DNA of 43,930 nt from Candidatus Symbiothrix dinenymphae (GTDB lineage: Bacteria; Bacteroidota; Bacteroidia; Bacteroidales; Azobacteroidaceae). This document shows positions 33,201-41,044 of the stretch, one piece after another. The position numbers and the translations under genes are program-made. The DNA lies in assembly GCA_001417715.1 (NCBI GenBank), contig BBRT01000152.1, positions 1 to 43,930 of the forward strand. The letters run 5' to 3'. The notes beneath the pieces are model-generated. The model was not told the origin of the DNA and ran no database searches. It saw only the letters and a program-made list of their open reading frames with translations. Position 1 is the first letter of the stretch; each line of letters opens with the position of its first letter.

Positions 33201-34773
33201 TTACCGCTGTAGCGGGATTGTAATTCGCATTACCTGCTGCCTGCGTAGCCGTAATTTGAGCCGTTCCTGCGCCGATTATATGCACCTGATTATCTGTAAC
33301 GGTAGCCACGGAGTCATTGCCGGAACTATAAGCAATCGGCAATCCCTTGTCGGTCGTGGGCGGCAACTCAAAATCGGCATCGCCGTAGGTTTTTGATATG
33401 GCGCCCAAAGCACCAATGGTTTGATTAGCTTTGGAAACGGTCAATGTGCGCGTGACCGGTGCAGCGGCATTGTAATTTGTATCACCTGCCTGAGTGGCAG
33501 TAATTTCCGTTTGCCCTACACCCGTGATAGTTACCCTGTGGTCTGAAACGGTTGCTACAGTCGCATTCGAGCTTTCATAACTGATAGTCAAACCTTTATT
33601 TGTTGTTAATGGCAAATAAACATCGGCATCGCCGTAGGTTTTTGATATGTCGCCCGAAGCAATGGTTTGATTGGCTTTAGAAACGGTCAATGTGTGCGTT
33701 ACCGGTGCAGCGGCATTGTATTTCACATTACCTGCCTGAGTTGCAGTAATATTCGTTTGCCCTACACCCGTGATAGTTACCCTGTCGCTGGAAACAGTGG
33801 CTACAGTCGTATTCGAACTTACATAACTGATAATCAAACTTTTATCTGTTGTTGATGGCAAATTAAAATCGGCATCGCTGTAGGTTTTTGATGGGATAGA
33901 GTCCCAAACAATGGTTTGGTTTATCTTATCAACGGTCACCACACAAATAGCAGTTTTGTCGCCGTCTGCTGTGGTTGCCGTAATGGTGTCAGTGCCCGCC
34001 GCGAGTGCCGTCACCAAGCCGTTTGCGCTGACCGTAGCAATGCTTGTGTTGCTGCTGCTCCACGTTACGGCTTTGTTAGTGGCATCTGCAGGTGAAACGG
34101 TAGCCGTTAACGTGTCCGTTTGATCGACTGATAAGGCGCTTGTTGACTTATTCAACTCCACGTCTATCACATCAATGTATTCTATAATTGTTCCAAAATT
34201 TTTCCAAATATCCGCGTTTTGGTAGGCCGCTAATGCACCTGTAGGCACAAGCAATGTGGCAGTAAAGTATTGAAAAGCTGCGGAAGTATCTGCTAATTCC
34301 ATAGGGGTATTTCCCGTTAGCTTCACGCCGGCCAAACTACTGCATCCGTAAAAAGCAGCATCTCCAATGCTTGTAACGCTGTTAGGAATGGTAATAGAAG
34401 TAAGACCACTGTTCTGAAAAGCATTATTCCCAATGCTTACTGTCCCCTCTTTCACAACAACAGATGTAATTGTCCCTTTATATCCGTATAGTATTTTTCC
34501 GGCATAAACTACTCCGTCAGGTAGATTGTTATACCATGACGTACCGGAAAAAGCATCATGCCCTATGCTTGTCACACTGTCAGGAATGTCCACGGAGGTG
34601 AGACCGCTGCAACCCCAAAAAGCCTCCGCTCCAATGCTTGTCACGCTGTTAGGAATGGTCACGGAGGTAAGACCGCTGAAACCGGAAAAAACACCCGACC
34701 CAATGTTTGTAATCCCCTCACTAATAATAACAAAAGTGGCATCACCCCAGGCAGGATAAGAGTCATCTCCCAT
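30211..34773 (-). CDS. Giant BspA-type LRR / bacterial Ig-repeat protein with T9SS sorting domain
   Basis: 1520 aa in the open frame. Residues 1-190: BspA-like LRR_5 repeats (LTSVTIPNSVTSIG). About 205-285: a BIG2 Ig-like domain. About 285-655: five units with KTYGDADFxLP ... ITATQAGxxNYNAAAPVTRTLTV. Then an MBG-type domain (ITANDTSMFYGDDKPTSF). Next come three units with FWENDTTVTYGEV. Then five BIG2 domains (VSVTDITI-type and LSNTTATLTIGTTQQLTATV). One InlB B-repeat follows (TMTFDSQNGSAVSPQ, YTFGGWY). The last 75 residues are a type A T9SS C-terminal sorting domain (LQLYPSPTADMVHI ... GVYLLKVGNETLKVVKK). It is a surface adhesin-like protein. No signal peptide is visible: the frame runs back to a stop without a good start, reading SGSGAMGDDSYPAWGD, so the 5' end appears lost or frameshifted. 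Confidence 0.88.
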   Translation of the reverse strand: MGDDSYPAWGDATFVIISEGITNIGSGVFSGFSGLTSVTIPNSVTSIGAEAFWGCSGLTSVDIPDSVTSIGHDAFSGTSWYNNLPDGVVYAGKILYGYKGTITSVVVKEGTVSIGNNAFQNSGLTSITIPNSVTSIGDAAFYGCSSLAGVKLTGNTPMELADTSAAFQYFTATLLVPTGALAAYQNADIWKNFGTIIEYIDVIDVELNKSTSALSVDQTDTLTATVSPADATNKAVTWSSSNTSIATVSANGLVTALAAGTDTITATTADGDKTAICVVTVDKINQTIVWDSIPSKTYSDADFNLPSTTDKSLIISYVSSNTTVATVSSDRVTITGVGQTNITATQAGNVKYNAAAPVTHTLTVSKANQTIASGDISKTYGDADVYLPLTTNKGLTISYESSNATVATVSDHRVTITGVGQTEITATQAGDTNYNAAAPVTRTLTVSKANQTIGALGAISKTYGDADFELPPTTDKGLPIAYSSGNDSVATVTDNQVHIIGAGTAQITATQAAGNANYNPATAVTCTLTVGKANQTIVLSNISKTFGDADFDLPDTTNRGLPIAYASGDELVATVIDNHVHIVGTGTAQITATQAGDANCNAAAPVTRYLTVNSNSSAITFDTLPAKKYGDAPFALVATSTLSGPITFISSDDDILSISDTTATIHKAGSVSITASQADGAATFTRALDIDKTTVTITANDTSMFYGDDKPTSFTCRYSGFVNGETEAVLDSFPTFVCNYNGGNVGDYVIKPNLIQSDGNYKFAFQNGKLTVEKATQTFAFWENDTTVTYGEVLYLVLPNTDKGRSITYISDNQNVARISSNIVFINKAGVARITATVASNANYFDVAPVTRTLTVGKIEQTFDFWENDTMVTYAEASYLDLPDRTDKGWPITYTGSNEAVASISDSRVAIKKVGTVRITATVAGNENFTTVAPVTRTLTVNKANGGVIAFWENDTTVTYGEVPNLNLPSTTDKGLPITYTSDNVAVASVSGSLVSIKKVGTAHITATVADTTNYNVAKVIRTLTVDSVAVTSVTLSKTTATLGIGTTQQLIATAAPIRATNKTVTWSSSNTSIVTVSASGVVTAKAAGTATITATTADGGKTATCVVTATSVAVVAITLSNTIATLTIGTTQQLTATVAPTNATNKTITWSSSDTSIATVSATSGAVTAKAAGTATITATAADGGGETATCAVTVNPVAVIAVTLSNTTATLTIGTTQQLTATVAPLNATNKTVMWGSSDTSIATVSATSGVVTAKAAGTATITATAADGSGTTATCMVTVNERNVSVTDITIDATNIELIVGATQQLTATVQPTNATNQTVSWRSNFTNIATVSATGEITAKTPGTAIIMATAADGGKTKSCVVKVTAPVPTYTMTFDSQNGSAVSPQTNIVSGTKATPPSTAPTLEGYTFGGWYKEATCTNVWIFANNVVTSNTTLYAKWTAESTAIETITDKLQLYPSPTADMVHIKNANGAEVQVYTQTGELLQSTTESPIDLSGYPSGVYLLKVGNETLKVVKK
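30690..31700. repeat. Tandem near-identical BIG2 repeats, about 258 bp each
   Basis: About four consecutive units share long nucleotide stretches, for example GTGGCTGTGCCTGCCGCTTT and GGTGAGTTGCTGTGTGGTGC recurring at about 258-base spacing. Such units can recombine, changing repeat number. Confidence 0.75.
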
Positions 34774-34860
34774 AGCTCCACTTCCGCTACGCTCGCTTCT
34801 TTTGTTGCTTTCGCTGCTGTTGTTGCCATAATTTTACATTTTACGTTATTAAATTTTCTG

Positions 34861-34868
34861 CAAAGGTA
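34861..34868 (-). promoter_or_regulatory. -7 box before the giant LRR/Ig gene
   Basis: Minus-strand TACCTTTG. The next ATG downstream (34829) is out of frame with the LRR reading frame, which begins at 34773. The stretch 34774-34949 holds nothing else. Confidence 0.5.
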
Positions 34869-34949
34869 ATGCAAATTTTTGAATTAGCAAATGTTTTGGC
34901 ATATTTTTCCAAAAATTTGCCCGATTGTTGGCGGCAGATGATGCTATTG

Positions 34950-36005
34950 CTACAAGGCTTTCTGCCTAAACTTTTTGAGATAGGGGTACAGCGCATTGGC
35001 GAAGCGGTGAAATCCTAAATCGGTGTAGTGGCATCCGTCTACGGTGGCTTCTCCATCCTTGCCTATGAAATCGGATGATTCCACATAGACGATATTCTTG
35101 TATCCGTCTTTGATGAGTTGTTTATATACTGTTTTCCATTCTGCGTATTTCAGTGTTTCGAGCATGTAAATTTTCATCTGGGGCTTTGCTTTGGCGATAT
35201 GCGAAAGGAAGCGATATGCACTGTCGGTTACTATTTGTGGGGTGCAGTTCCACAGACAATCGATGACCACAGCCTCTGCATCGAGTTGGGTAATCGCCTT
35301 TGCTATTGAAAAATCAAGTCTTGCATTGCCCGAAAATCCCAGATTGATAGTTTCGCGGTTCAGCATCCGCCCCAATATGGCAGGATAAGCCATTCCCGGA
35401 CGGGAAGCACACCCGCCCTGGGTGATGCTCGTGCCGTAAAAAACAATCGGTTTTACATCCTTGTTTTTAATGAGATTGTTCTTTTTCGGAGTTTCGATAA
35501 CAGCCCCTTTATCCACGCCGATTTCTAAAGATGTAACACCGTCGTATAGAGGCAAATAGGTCATATATTCATCCATATTACCGGCTAAATTTTTAGCGAC
35601 GACAGCAAAATGGGCTGCGTCATTGCCATTTACTCGCGCTGTGCCGGTATAGCTCCATTGTCCTTTGTCATTGAGTTTATACATATCAAGCCCTTTAATG
35701 CCGGTAAACGCCATGTGGTCCATGATGCTATTGTGCCGCAATGTCCATTTAATGGCAATCGTTTTGCTGTTAGTAGAAAAACGCAAGGCCAATCCGGCAC
35801 TGTTAGTGCCCAGCGAAGTCAATCCGTGCCGAAATTCCATTCCGGCAGGAAGCCGCCCGAAATCTACCTGCGGATTGTCAAACCCTTGTCCGATGAGCAT
35901 CAGTTCACGAGCTTCCACAAATGTCAAGTCTTCTACTTTTTGAGCCATGCCGAAATGAACGGCAAGATTCATCACTGCTACTAAAATCAATTTTATTTTC
36001 ATCAT
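34950..36005 (-). CDS. SGNH/GDSL hydrolase (probable carbohydrate esterase)
   Basis: 351 aa with a signal peptide (MMKIKLILVAVMNLAVHFGMAQ). The N-terminal beta domain (residues about 25-175, with GLDMYKLND) is the GxDLY-type accessory domain. The C-terminal SGNH domain has the nucleophile block IVFYGTSITQGGCAS, an oxyanion Gly block NLGFSGNARL, block III with AVVIDCLWNCTP, and the catalytic D-H pair in VDGCHYTDLGFH. Relatives remove acetyl or similar esters from plant glycans, which suits the adjacent GH2 enzyme encoded 42 bases upstream. Actual ester not known. Confidence 0.87.
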   Translation of the reverse strand: MMKIKLILVAVMNLAVHFGMAQKVEDLTFVEARELMLIGQGFDNPQVDFGRLPAGMEFRHGLTSLGTNSAGLALRFSTNSKTIAIKWTLRHNSIMDHMAFTGIKGLDMYKLNDKGQWSYTGTARVNGNDAAHFAVVAKNLAGNMDEYMTYLPLYDGVTSLEIGVDKGAVIETPKKNNLIKNKDVKPIVFYGTSITQGGCASRPGMAYPAILGRMLNRETINLGFSGNARLDFSIAKAITQLDAEAVVIDCLWNCTPQIVTDSAYRFLSHIAKAKPQMKIYMLETLKYAEWKTVYKQLIKDGYKNIVYVESSDFIGKDGEATVDGCHYTDLGFHRFANALYPYLKKFRQKAL

Positions 36006-36047
36006 TATTATTATTTAAACTTCAAACTATAATTTGCTGTAATCCGG

Positions 36048-38813
36048 CTATTTTTGCACAAAAACCAATGTCGGGTCAAGCGGGTAGCGACCAAACGATT
36101 TGCCGTAAATGGCAAGGCCGCCGTTCACACCTTCCGGGACTTCCAACCGGATACGGACAGGCTGCCCTTCGTTCAATGCTGCTACAGGAACGATTATTTT
36201 TGTTAAATAACCGTAAGAACCGGCTTCGTTTAACTTGTTGTTGTGCGGCTGCGAGAACCACGAAAGCACGCCCCGATGGTCGGCAGGGTCGTCCGGCAAA
36301 GATGCATCGCCACAGACATGCCCGTTCACACTCACTTTTATATACGTCGGGAACTTCTTGACGCCGGTCATCGGATAAGCATTTTTGCTCTTGGATGATT
36401 CAAGCAACCCTTTCCCAAGCATATAATCGTCGTTACCATCATAGACAGTTCCTTCCATATCTTTGACATATAATTGCTTAGCCGAGGCTTCAAATACGAA
36501 TGTGACAGATTCTGTTTGAGAAAGTGACACGTTGGCGGGCAAAGGAATCGCATATTCAAAATAACCGCTGCCGGTGCCATTGACCTTTAAGCCGTCCAAC
36601 ACATTCCACTGCTTGAAGGACCATTTAGCATCACTGAATTTGGCAGGGTCGAAAGTTACTAACTCCGTTGACTTATCCGAAACAGGCGTTTTCCCTTCTT
36701 TCACATAGATTAACGAAAAGTTTTTACCCAATGTTACCCCTTCCGTATTTTTCAATTCATATCGGAGTACATAAATCCCCCGTTGCTGCGGCAAAGTTAC
36801 TTTGGCAGGAGCGAGCAATTCGTGCAGAAATGGTTTGAAGGCGACCGGATACGTTGTTCCTTTCAGCAAGGTTTCGTTGCCCAGCGCATCCCAACCTGCC
36901 AATTGGGTTTCCAAGCGTAGCGTACCCGGATATTTGTCCGTCATAAAGGAGGCAAACAGCGGGATTTCGATGCTTGAACCGGCCGAGGCTTCGCGACAAA
37001 GGTCGCCCTGTGGGGCAATATAGTACAATGTATGTAAATCGGCAATGCTCATTCCGGGCACAAAAGCGTCCATCCCGTCAAACTTCGGGCTGCGGTCGTA
37101 GCGCACATAACCGTTCCATTCGTTAATCACGTCGTGATGTTCGGTATATAACCAGCCGGCACACATCGGATGTGAGCGGAACTCATTCATCATGATATGA
37201 TAGTCCCACGAAAAATCGGCATCTCCGGTGCTTCCGTGATAGCCCCACACATTGCCACATTCGCTGTTGAGCATCGGTGCGCCGGTTTGCTTGTTATCGC
37301 CGATAAAGTTCCATGAAGAGCCGATGAATGTGTTTTTCACTACATCCTCAATCACCCCTTTCCAGCGATACCCCGGCACATAATCATGCCACGAGTTCAA
37401 ATCGGTTTGCACATGGTCGTGCAAAGCGGCGGACATGTCTTCCACTAAACGGGTCGGGTCGGTCTTTTTTGTTTCCAAATACATCTTCCGCACCCATTCC
37501 TGCGTTTCGGGAAGATATACTTTTTTGTTGTCAACTTTGGTGCCCAAGCCCCATGTTTCATTGAAATCGACCCAGGCAAAGATGGCAGGATGGTTGTAAT
37601 CGCGCTTTATTTGTTGGTGCATACAGTATTCCCAATCCTTCTTGGCTGCCTCGCCGGGCTGCCCCCACCAGTTGGGCACGTCAGCCATAATTAACAAGCC
37701 CAATTTGTCTGCCCAATAGAGTTTTCGCGGTAGTTCCACTTTGATATGGATACGGTTGCCGGTCAGCCCCAACTTCTTGGACAACAGGATTTCATCGCGC
37801 ATAAAGGCATCCGACGGAAAAGTGTAAAAGCCTTGCGGATGATACGACTGGTCGAGTGTCAATTGCAGGTACACCGGCTTGTTATTCAGCGTTACATAAG
37901 TGTACTCTTCTCCGGGGAACTTGGCAACACCGATTTTGCGCTGCCCGAAATAAGAATTTACCGCGTCAACAGTCTGTTCGCCGGCGAGCAGACTGACTTC
38001 CATTTCATACAGATAGGGGTCGTCCAAATCCCATAAATGCTGATTGGCGAGTTTGATTTCAAACTGCTGTGTCGTTGATTTGGCAGCATTTCCTTTCACT
38101 TTGAATACATACTCCGTTTGTTCGCCGTTTTTGAAACGCAGCCGAATTTGAGTGTTCTTCGCAGGAAGTTTGTCTAAGGCGACCTCCACTTTTACGGCAG
38201 CACGGTCAATATCCGGCGAAAAATGCACATAATCAATAAAATTCTCTCCGCGTGCTTCCAGATAAACCGTTTGCCAGATGCCTCGGGCATCGCCGTAGCC
38301 CTGTTTGCCGTACAGCCGTTGGTCGCTGGGCGTATCGTCGGCACTGATGATGAGGGGTTGAGGCGTTCCAAACTGCACCTTGTCCGTCAGTTCAAATTCA
38401 AAGGGCGTATATCCCCCCTGATGATTTCCGAGCAGAGCACCGCCAAACCATACTTTCGTGTCCCATTCCGAAGCCCCGATGATTAAGAAAATCCGTTTGT
38501 TTTTCCACGCCGCAGGCACGGTAATTGTTTTGCCATAAAAGCCAATGTCGCCTTTGTTTTCCACTCCGGACAATTCGGAACCCCAAGGGAAAGGCACCTG
38601 TATTTTCAAATCAAAACCGGCAACGGCTTTGTTTTGAATACTTTTTTCGGCAATTTGCCGGTCGAACGTAAACTGCCATTCCCCATTTAGATTCAGCCAT
38701 TCGGAACGTTCAAAGTCGGGACGGGGATGCTCCGGCAACGGGATGAGTTCCTGCGCGGCTGCGGAAGTTGCCATACAAAAAGCGGCAACGAGCTGTAAGA
38801 TTGTCTTGTTCAT
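36048..38813 (-). CDS. GH2-family glycoside hydrolase (beta-galactosidase-like)
   Basis: 921 aa from the ATG at 38813 (signal peptide MNKTILQLVAAFCMATSAAA). GH2 layout: sugar-binding jelly roll (DFERSEWLNLNGEWQFTFD, GFYGKTITVP), Ig-like domain, TIM barrel, and C-terminal beta domains. The acid/base is E419 in FAWVDFNETWG, the nucleophile E518 in MLNSECGNVWGYHG, and GITGNR-type loops are present (LGLTGNRIHIKVE). The region TEHHDVINEWNGYVRYDRSPK is typical of Bacteroidota GH2 enzymes with unassigned specificity. An ATG at 38822 is also possible; the ORF start at 38891 lies upstream of the promoter and is rejected. Co-transcribed with the SGNH esterase. Confidence 0.9.
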   Translation of the reverse strand: MNKTILQLVAAFCMATSAAAQELIPLPEHPRPDFERSEWLNLNGEWQFTFDRQIAEKSIQNKAVAGFDLKIQVPFPWGSELSGVENKGDIGFYGKTITVPAAWKNKRIFLIIGASEWDTKVWFGGALLGNHQGGYTPFEFELTDKVQFGTPQPLIISADDTPSDQRLYGKQGYGDARGIWQTVYLEARGENFIDYVHFSPDIDRAAVKVEVALDKLPAKNTQIRLRFKNGEQTEYVFKVKGNAAKSTTQQFEIKLANQHLWDLDDPYLYEMEVSLLAGEQTVDAVNSYFGQRKIGVAKFPGEEYTYVTLNNKPVYLQLTLDQSYHPQGFYTFPSDAFMRDEILLSKKLGLTGNRIHIKVELPRKLYWADKLGLLIMADVPNWWGQPGEAAKKDWEYCMHQQIKRDYNHPAIFAWVDFNETWGLGTKVDNKKVYLPETQEWVRKMYLETKKTDPTRLVEDMSAALHDHVQTDLNSWHDYVPGYRWKGVIEDVVKNTFIGSSWNFIGDNKQTGAPMLNSECGNVWGYHGSTGDADFSWDYHIMMNEFRSHPMCAGWLYTEHHDVINEWNGYVRYDRSPKFDGMDAFVPGMSIADLHTLYYIAPQGDLCREASAGSSIEIPLFASFMTDKYPGTLRLETQLAGWDALGNETLLKGTTYPVAFKPFLHELLAPAKVTLPQQRGIYVLRYELKNTEGVTLGKNFSLIYVKEGKTPVSDKSTELVTFDPAKFSDAKWSFKQWNVLDGLKVNGTGSGYFEYAIPLPANVSLSQTESVTFVFEASAKQLYVKDMEGTVYDGNDDYMLGKGLLESSKSKNAYPMTGVKKFPTYIKVSVNGHVCGDASLPDDPADHRGVLSWFSQPHNNKLNEAGSYGYLTKIIVPVAALNEGQPVRIRLEVPEGVNGGLAIYGKSFGRYPLDPTLVFVQK

Positions 38814-38841
38814 AAAAAACATTATTTTATAATTTTGGGCG

Positions 38842-38849
38842 CAAAGGTA
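38842..38849 (-). promoter_or_regulatory. -7 box of the GH2-SGNH operon
   Basis: Minus-strand TACCTTTG, about 20-29 bases upstream of the two candidate ATGs. Confidence 0.6.
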
Positions 38850-38895
38850 ATTATTTTTTTTAATATTTAGTTCATCGTTAATTTTCGGCAAAAAT

Positions 38896-39230
38896 TTTTT
38901 TTTCAGGTGCTATTTTTACTTGCCCGGAGCGCAGTCCCATTATGGACAGAACTGTGCGGCTCGTTTTGTCCCGCAGGGACAGCACTTTATTAACCGTAGA
39001 CTTTAGTCTACGGTATAAAAGATGCTAAGATTCCATTAGTCCCGCATGGGACGGCACTTTATTAACCGTAGACTTCAGTCTACGGTATATAACAATGTGT
39101 CGTCCCATGCGGGACTTGGGGGGGGGGGGGCGGGGGCTCCATCACTCCCGTAGACTGAAGTCTACGGTTAATAAAGTGCTGTCCCTGCGGGACAAAACAC
39201 CGTTTGCAAGAAATAGCACCTGAAAAAAAA
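38896..39230. mobile_element. Composite palindromic element, copy 2
   Basis: About 335 bp with the same inverted ends as copy 1 (TTTTTTTCAGGTGCTATT / AATAGCACCTGAAAAAAA) and the same left section through CCCGGAGCGCAGTCCC and GTCCCGCAGGGACAGCAC. Its interior has the hairpin words in another order, and the segment with the G tract (13 G at 39118-39130, then CGGGGG) corresponds to the reverse complement of the left interior of copy 1. It is intergenic here, between the GH2 promoter and the isomerase promoter, and interrupts no gene. Nothing else is seen between 38850 and 39274. Confidence 0.85.
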
Positions 39231-39253
39231 TTAGCCAATTTGTCGTGCACCCC

Positions 39254-39282
39254 TTGTTATATCATTTTTTTTTGTACCTTTG
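39254..39282 (+). promoter_or_regulatory. Promoter of the TIM-barrel isomerase gene
   Basis: -33 TTG at 39254-39256, spacer 18, -7 box TACCTTTG at 39275-39282, 25 bases before the ATG. Confidence 0.65.
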
Positions 39283-39307
39283 CCGAAAATTTTAATGATT
39301 AAAAAAA

Positions 39308-40186
39308 ATGAAAAAGATTTTTAGAAATTTGTGTTTAGTGGCAATTGCTGCCACATTTATTCAGGCCGCTCCGAATAATTCCAAATTCGCAGGCGTGCAG
39401 GTAGGAACAATCACCTACAGTTTCAGGGAAATGCCTGACCAGTCGCTTCCGGCGTATCTGGATTACATTGTGAATGCCGGTATCAGTTCCGTTGAACTGA
39501 TGGGTGGCATAGTAGAAAATCACTTGGGAGTACCCCGTGGCGGCGACGCGGTTCGCAAATGGAGAACCGAATTGTCTATGGACAAGTACAAGGAAGTAAA
39601 GAAGCTCTTTGCCAAAAGAGGCATCAAAATCAATGTACTGAAGTTAGGCGATGCGAATTGGTCGGATGAAGAAATCGACTACGCTTTCAGAGCTTGTAAA
39701 GCCGTTGGCGCCAAAGGCATCAGCATGGAAATCTCGGAACAATCAGCCAAAAAGATGGCTCCCTTTGCGGAAAAACACAAACTGTTTGTCATTTTCCACA
39801 ACCACGGACAACCGGGCGACCCCAATTTCAGCTTCGACCGCGTGTTGGCTCATGGCTCATATCTTCGCTTGAATTTCGACGCAGGTCATTATTACGGAGC
39901 TACCGGTTTAAATCCTTGCGACCTTATCACACGTCTGCACGACAAGATTGTCACCATCCACATGAAAGACAAGACCGGAAAAAACGATACGCCGAAAGAC
40001 CAAAATCAAGTGTGGGGAAAAGGAACTACGCCGATAAAGGAAATTCTGCGCCTGATACAAAAAGAAAAATGGCCCATCGAATGTGATGTCGAACTGGAAT
40101 ACGCCATCCCTGCGGGTTCGGATGCCGTAAAAGAAGTTGCAAAATGTGTAGCGTACTGCCGTGAAGCGTTGCTTACCGGGAAATAA
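39308..40186 (+). CDS. Exported sugar phosphate isomerase/epimerase-like protein
   Basis: 292 aa. Signal peptide (MKKIFRNLCLVAIAATFIQA) followed by a xylose-isomerase-like TIM barrel (AP_endonuc_2 family). Likely metal-site segments: E in ISSVELMGG, E in GISMEIS, H in VIFHNHGQPGD, D and H in LNFDAGHYYGA, H in VTIHMKDKTG and E in ECDVELEYA. Members with signal peptides are common in Bacteroidota glycan loci and may act on free sugars in the periplasm. Substrate unknown. It is followed after 17 bases by an alpha/beta hydrolase, so the two form an operon. Confidence 0.87.
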   Translation: MKKIFRNLCLVAIAATFIQAAPNNSKFAGVQVGTITYSFREMPDQSLPAYLDYIVNAGISSVELMGGIVENHLGVPRGGDAVRKWRTELSMDKYKEVKKLFAKRGIKINVLKLGDANWSDEEIDYAFRACKAVGAKGISMEISEQSAKKMAPFAEKHKLFVIFHNHGQPGDPNFSFDRVLAHGSYLRLNFDAGHYYGATGLNPCDLITRLHDKIVTIHMKDKTGKNDTPKDQNQVWGKGTTPIKEILRLIQKEKWPIECDVELEYAIPAGSDAVKEVAKCVAYCREALLTGK

Positions 40187-40203
40187 GAAGTCCCCATAAA
40201 TTT

Positions 40204-40986
40204 ATGAAAAAAATAATTGCAACTTCATTATTTGTGCTGTTTATGAGCAGTATGAATGCACAAACGTCTGTTAAATTGGGCGCGGGCGATGCGGAGATAA
40301 CGATTTACTTGCCTAAGGCTTCGGTGAACAAACACAAGGCAGTGATTATCTGTCCCGGAGGCGGGTATGGCGGTTTGGCTATACAACACGAAGGGCATCA
40401 GGTTGCCGAGTGGCTGAAAGAGCAGGGCTATGTCGGCATTGTACTAAAATACCGCTTGCCGGAAAAAAAGTATAAAAACATTCCATTGGAAGATGTGCAA
40501 ACTGCCTTTCGGTATGCTCGTTCAAAAGCCGGCGAATGGAATATCACCAAAGTAGGCATCGCCGGATTTTCGGCGGGCGGGCATTTGGCGGCAACAGCCT
40601 CAACGCATTACACCGACAGCATCACACGTCCCGACTTTTCAATACTTTTCTATCCGGTCATAAGTATGGATAAGGACATTCGCCACGATGGGTCGCGCAT
40701 CAATCTCCTGGGCGACAATCCTCCGGCAACAGACTTGCATATTTATTCAAACGAAAAGCAGGTGAATGCACAAACTCCTCCGGCGATATTATTGTTAAGC
40801 GATGATGATAACGCGGTGTTGCCTCAAAACAGCATTTTATACTATCAAGCCCTGAAGCGCAACAACATTCCCGCAACCCTGTACATTTTTCCGACAGGGG
40901 GGCATGGCTGGGGCATGAACGATACGTTCCAATATAAAAAAGAAATGCTCACGCTATTAAAATCATGGCTTGATGCTTCCAACTGA
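40204..40986 (+). CDS. Exported alpha/beta hydrolase (acetyl-esterase type)
   Basis: 260 aa with signal peptide (MKKIIATSLFVLFMSSMNAQ). Alpha/beta-hydrolase fold of the esterase/lipase type: oxyanion segment IICPGGGYGGLA, nucleophile S123 in IAGFSAGGHLAA, acid probably in LLLSDDDNAVLP, and His in FPTGGHGWG. Similar proteins are annotated as xylan or carbohydrate esterases. It probably trims ester groups from oligosaccharides. Read with the isomerase gene before it. Confidence 0.87.
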   Translation: MKKIIATSLFVLFMSSMNAQTSVKLGAGDAEITIYLPKASVNKHKAVIICPGGGYGGLAIQHEGHQVAEWLKEQGYVGIVLKYRLPEKKYKNIPLEDVQTAFRYARSKAGEWNITKVGIAGFSAGGHLAATASTHYTDSITRPDFSILFYPVISMDKDIRHDGSRINLLGDNPPATDLHIYSNEKQVNAQTPPAILLLSDDDNAVLPQNSILYYQALKRNNIPATLYIFPTGGHGWGMNDTFQYKKEMLTLLKSWLDASN

Positions 40987-41001
40987 GATATTTGGTTTAT
41001 G

Positions 41002-41009
41002 TACCTTTG
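41002..41009 (+). promoter_or_regulatory. -7 box of the GH20 gene
   Basis: TACCTTTG, 35 bases before the ATG; no clear -33 TTG at the usual spacing. Confidence 0.5.
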
Positions 41010-41044
41010 TGAAATTTTAGTAAATAAAAAAAGTAAAAATAAAA

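Noticed and set aside
38814-38891. Extended N-terminus of the GH2 enzyme
   Set aside because: It contains the promoter and would bury the signal peptide 26 residues inside the protein.
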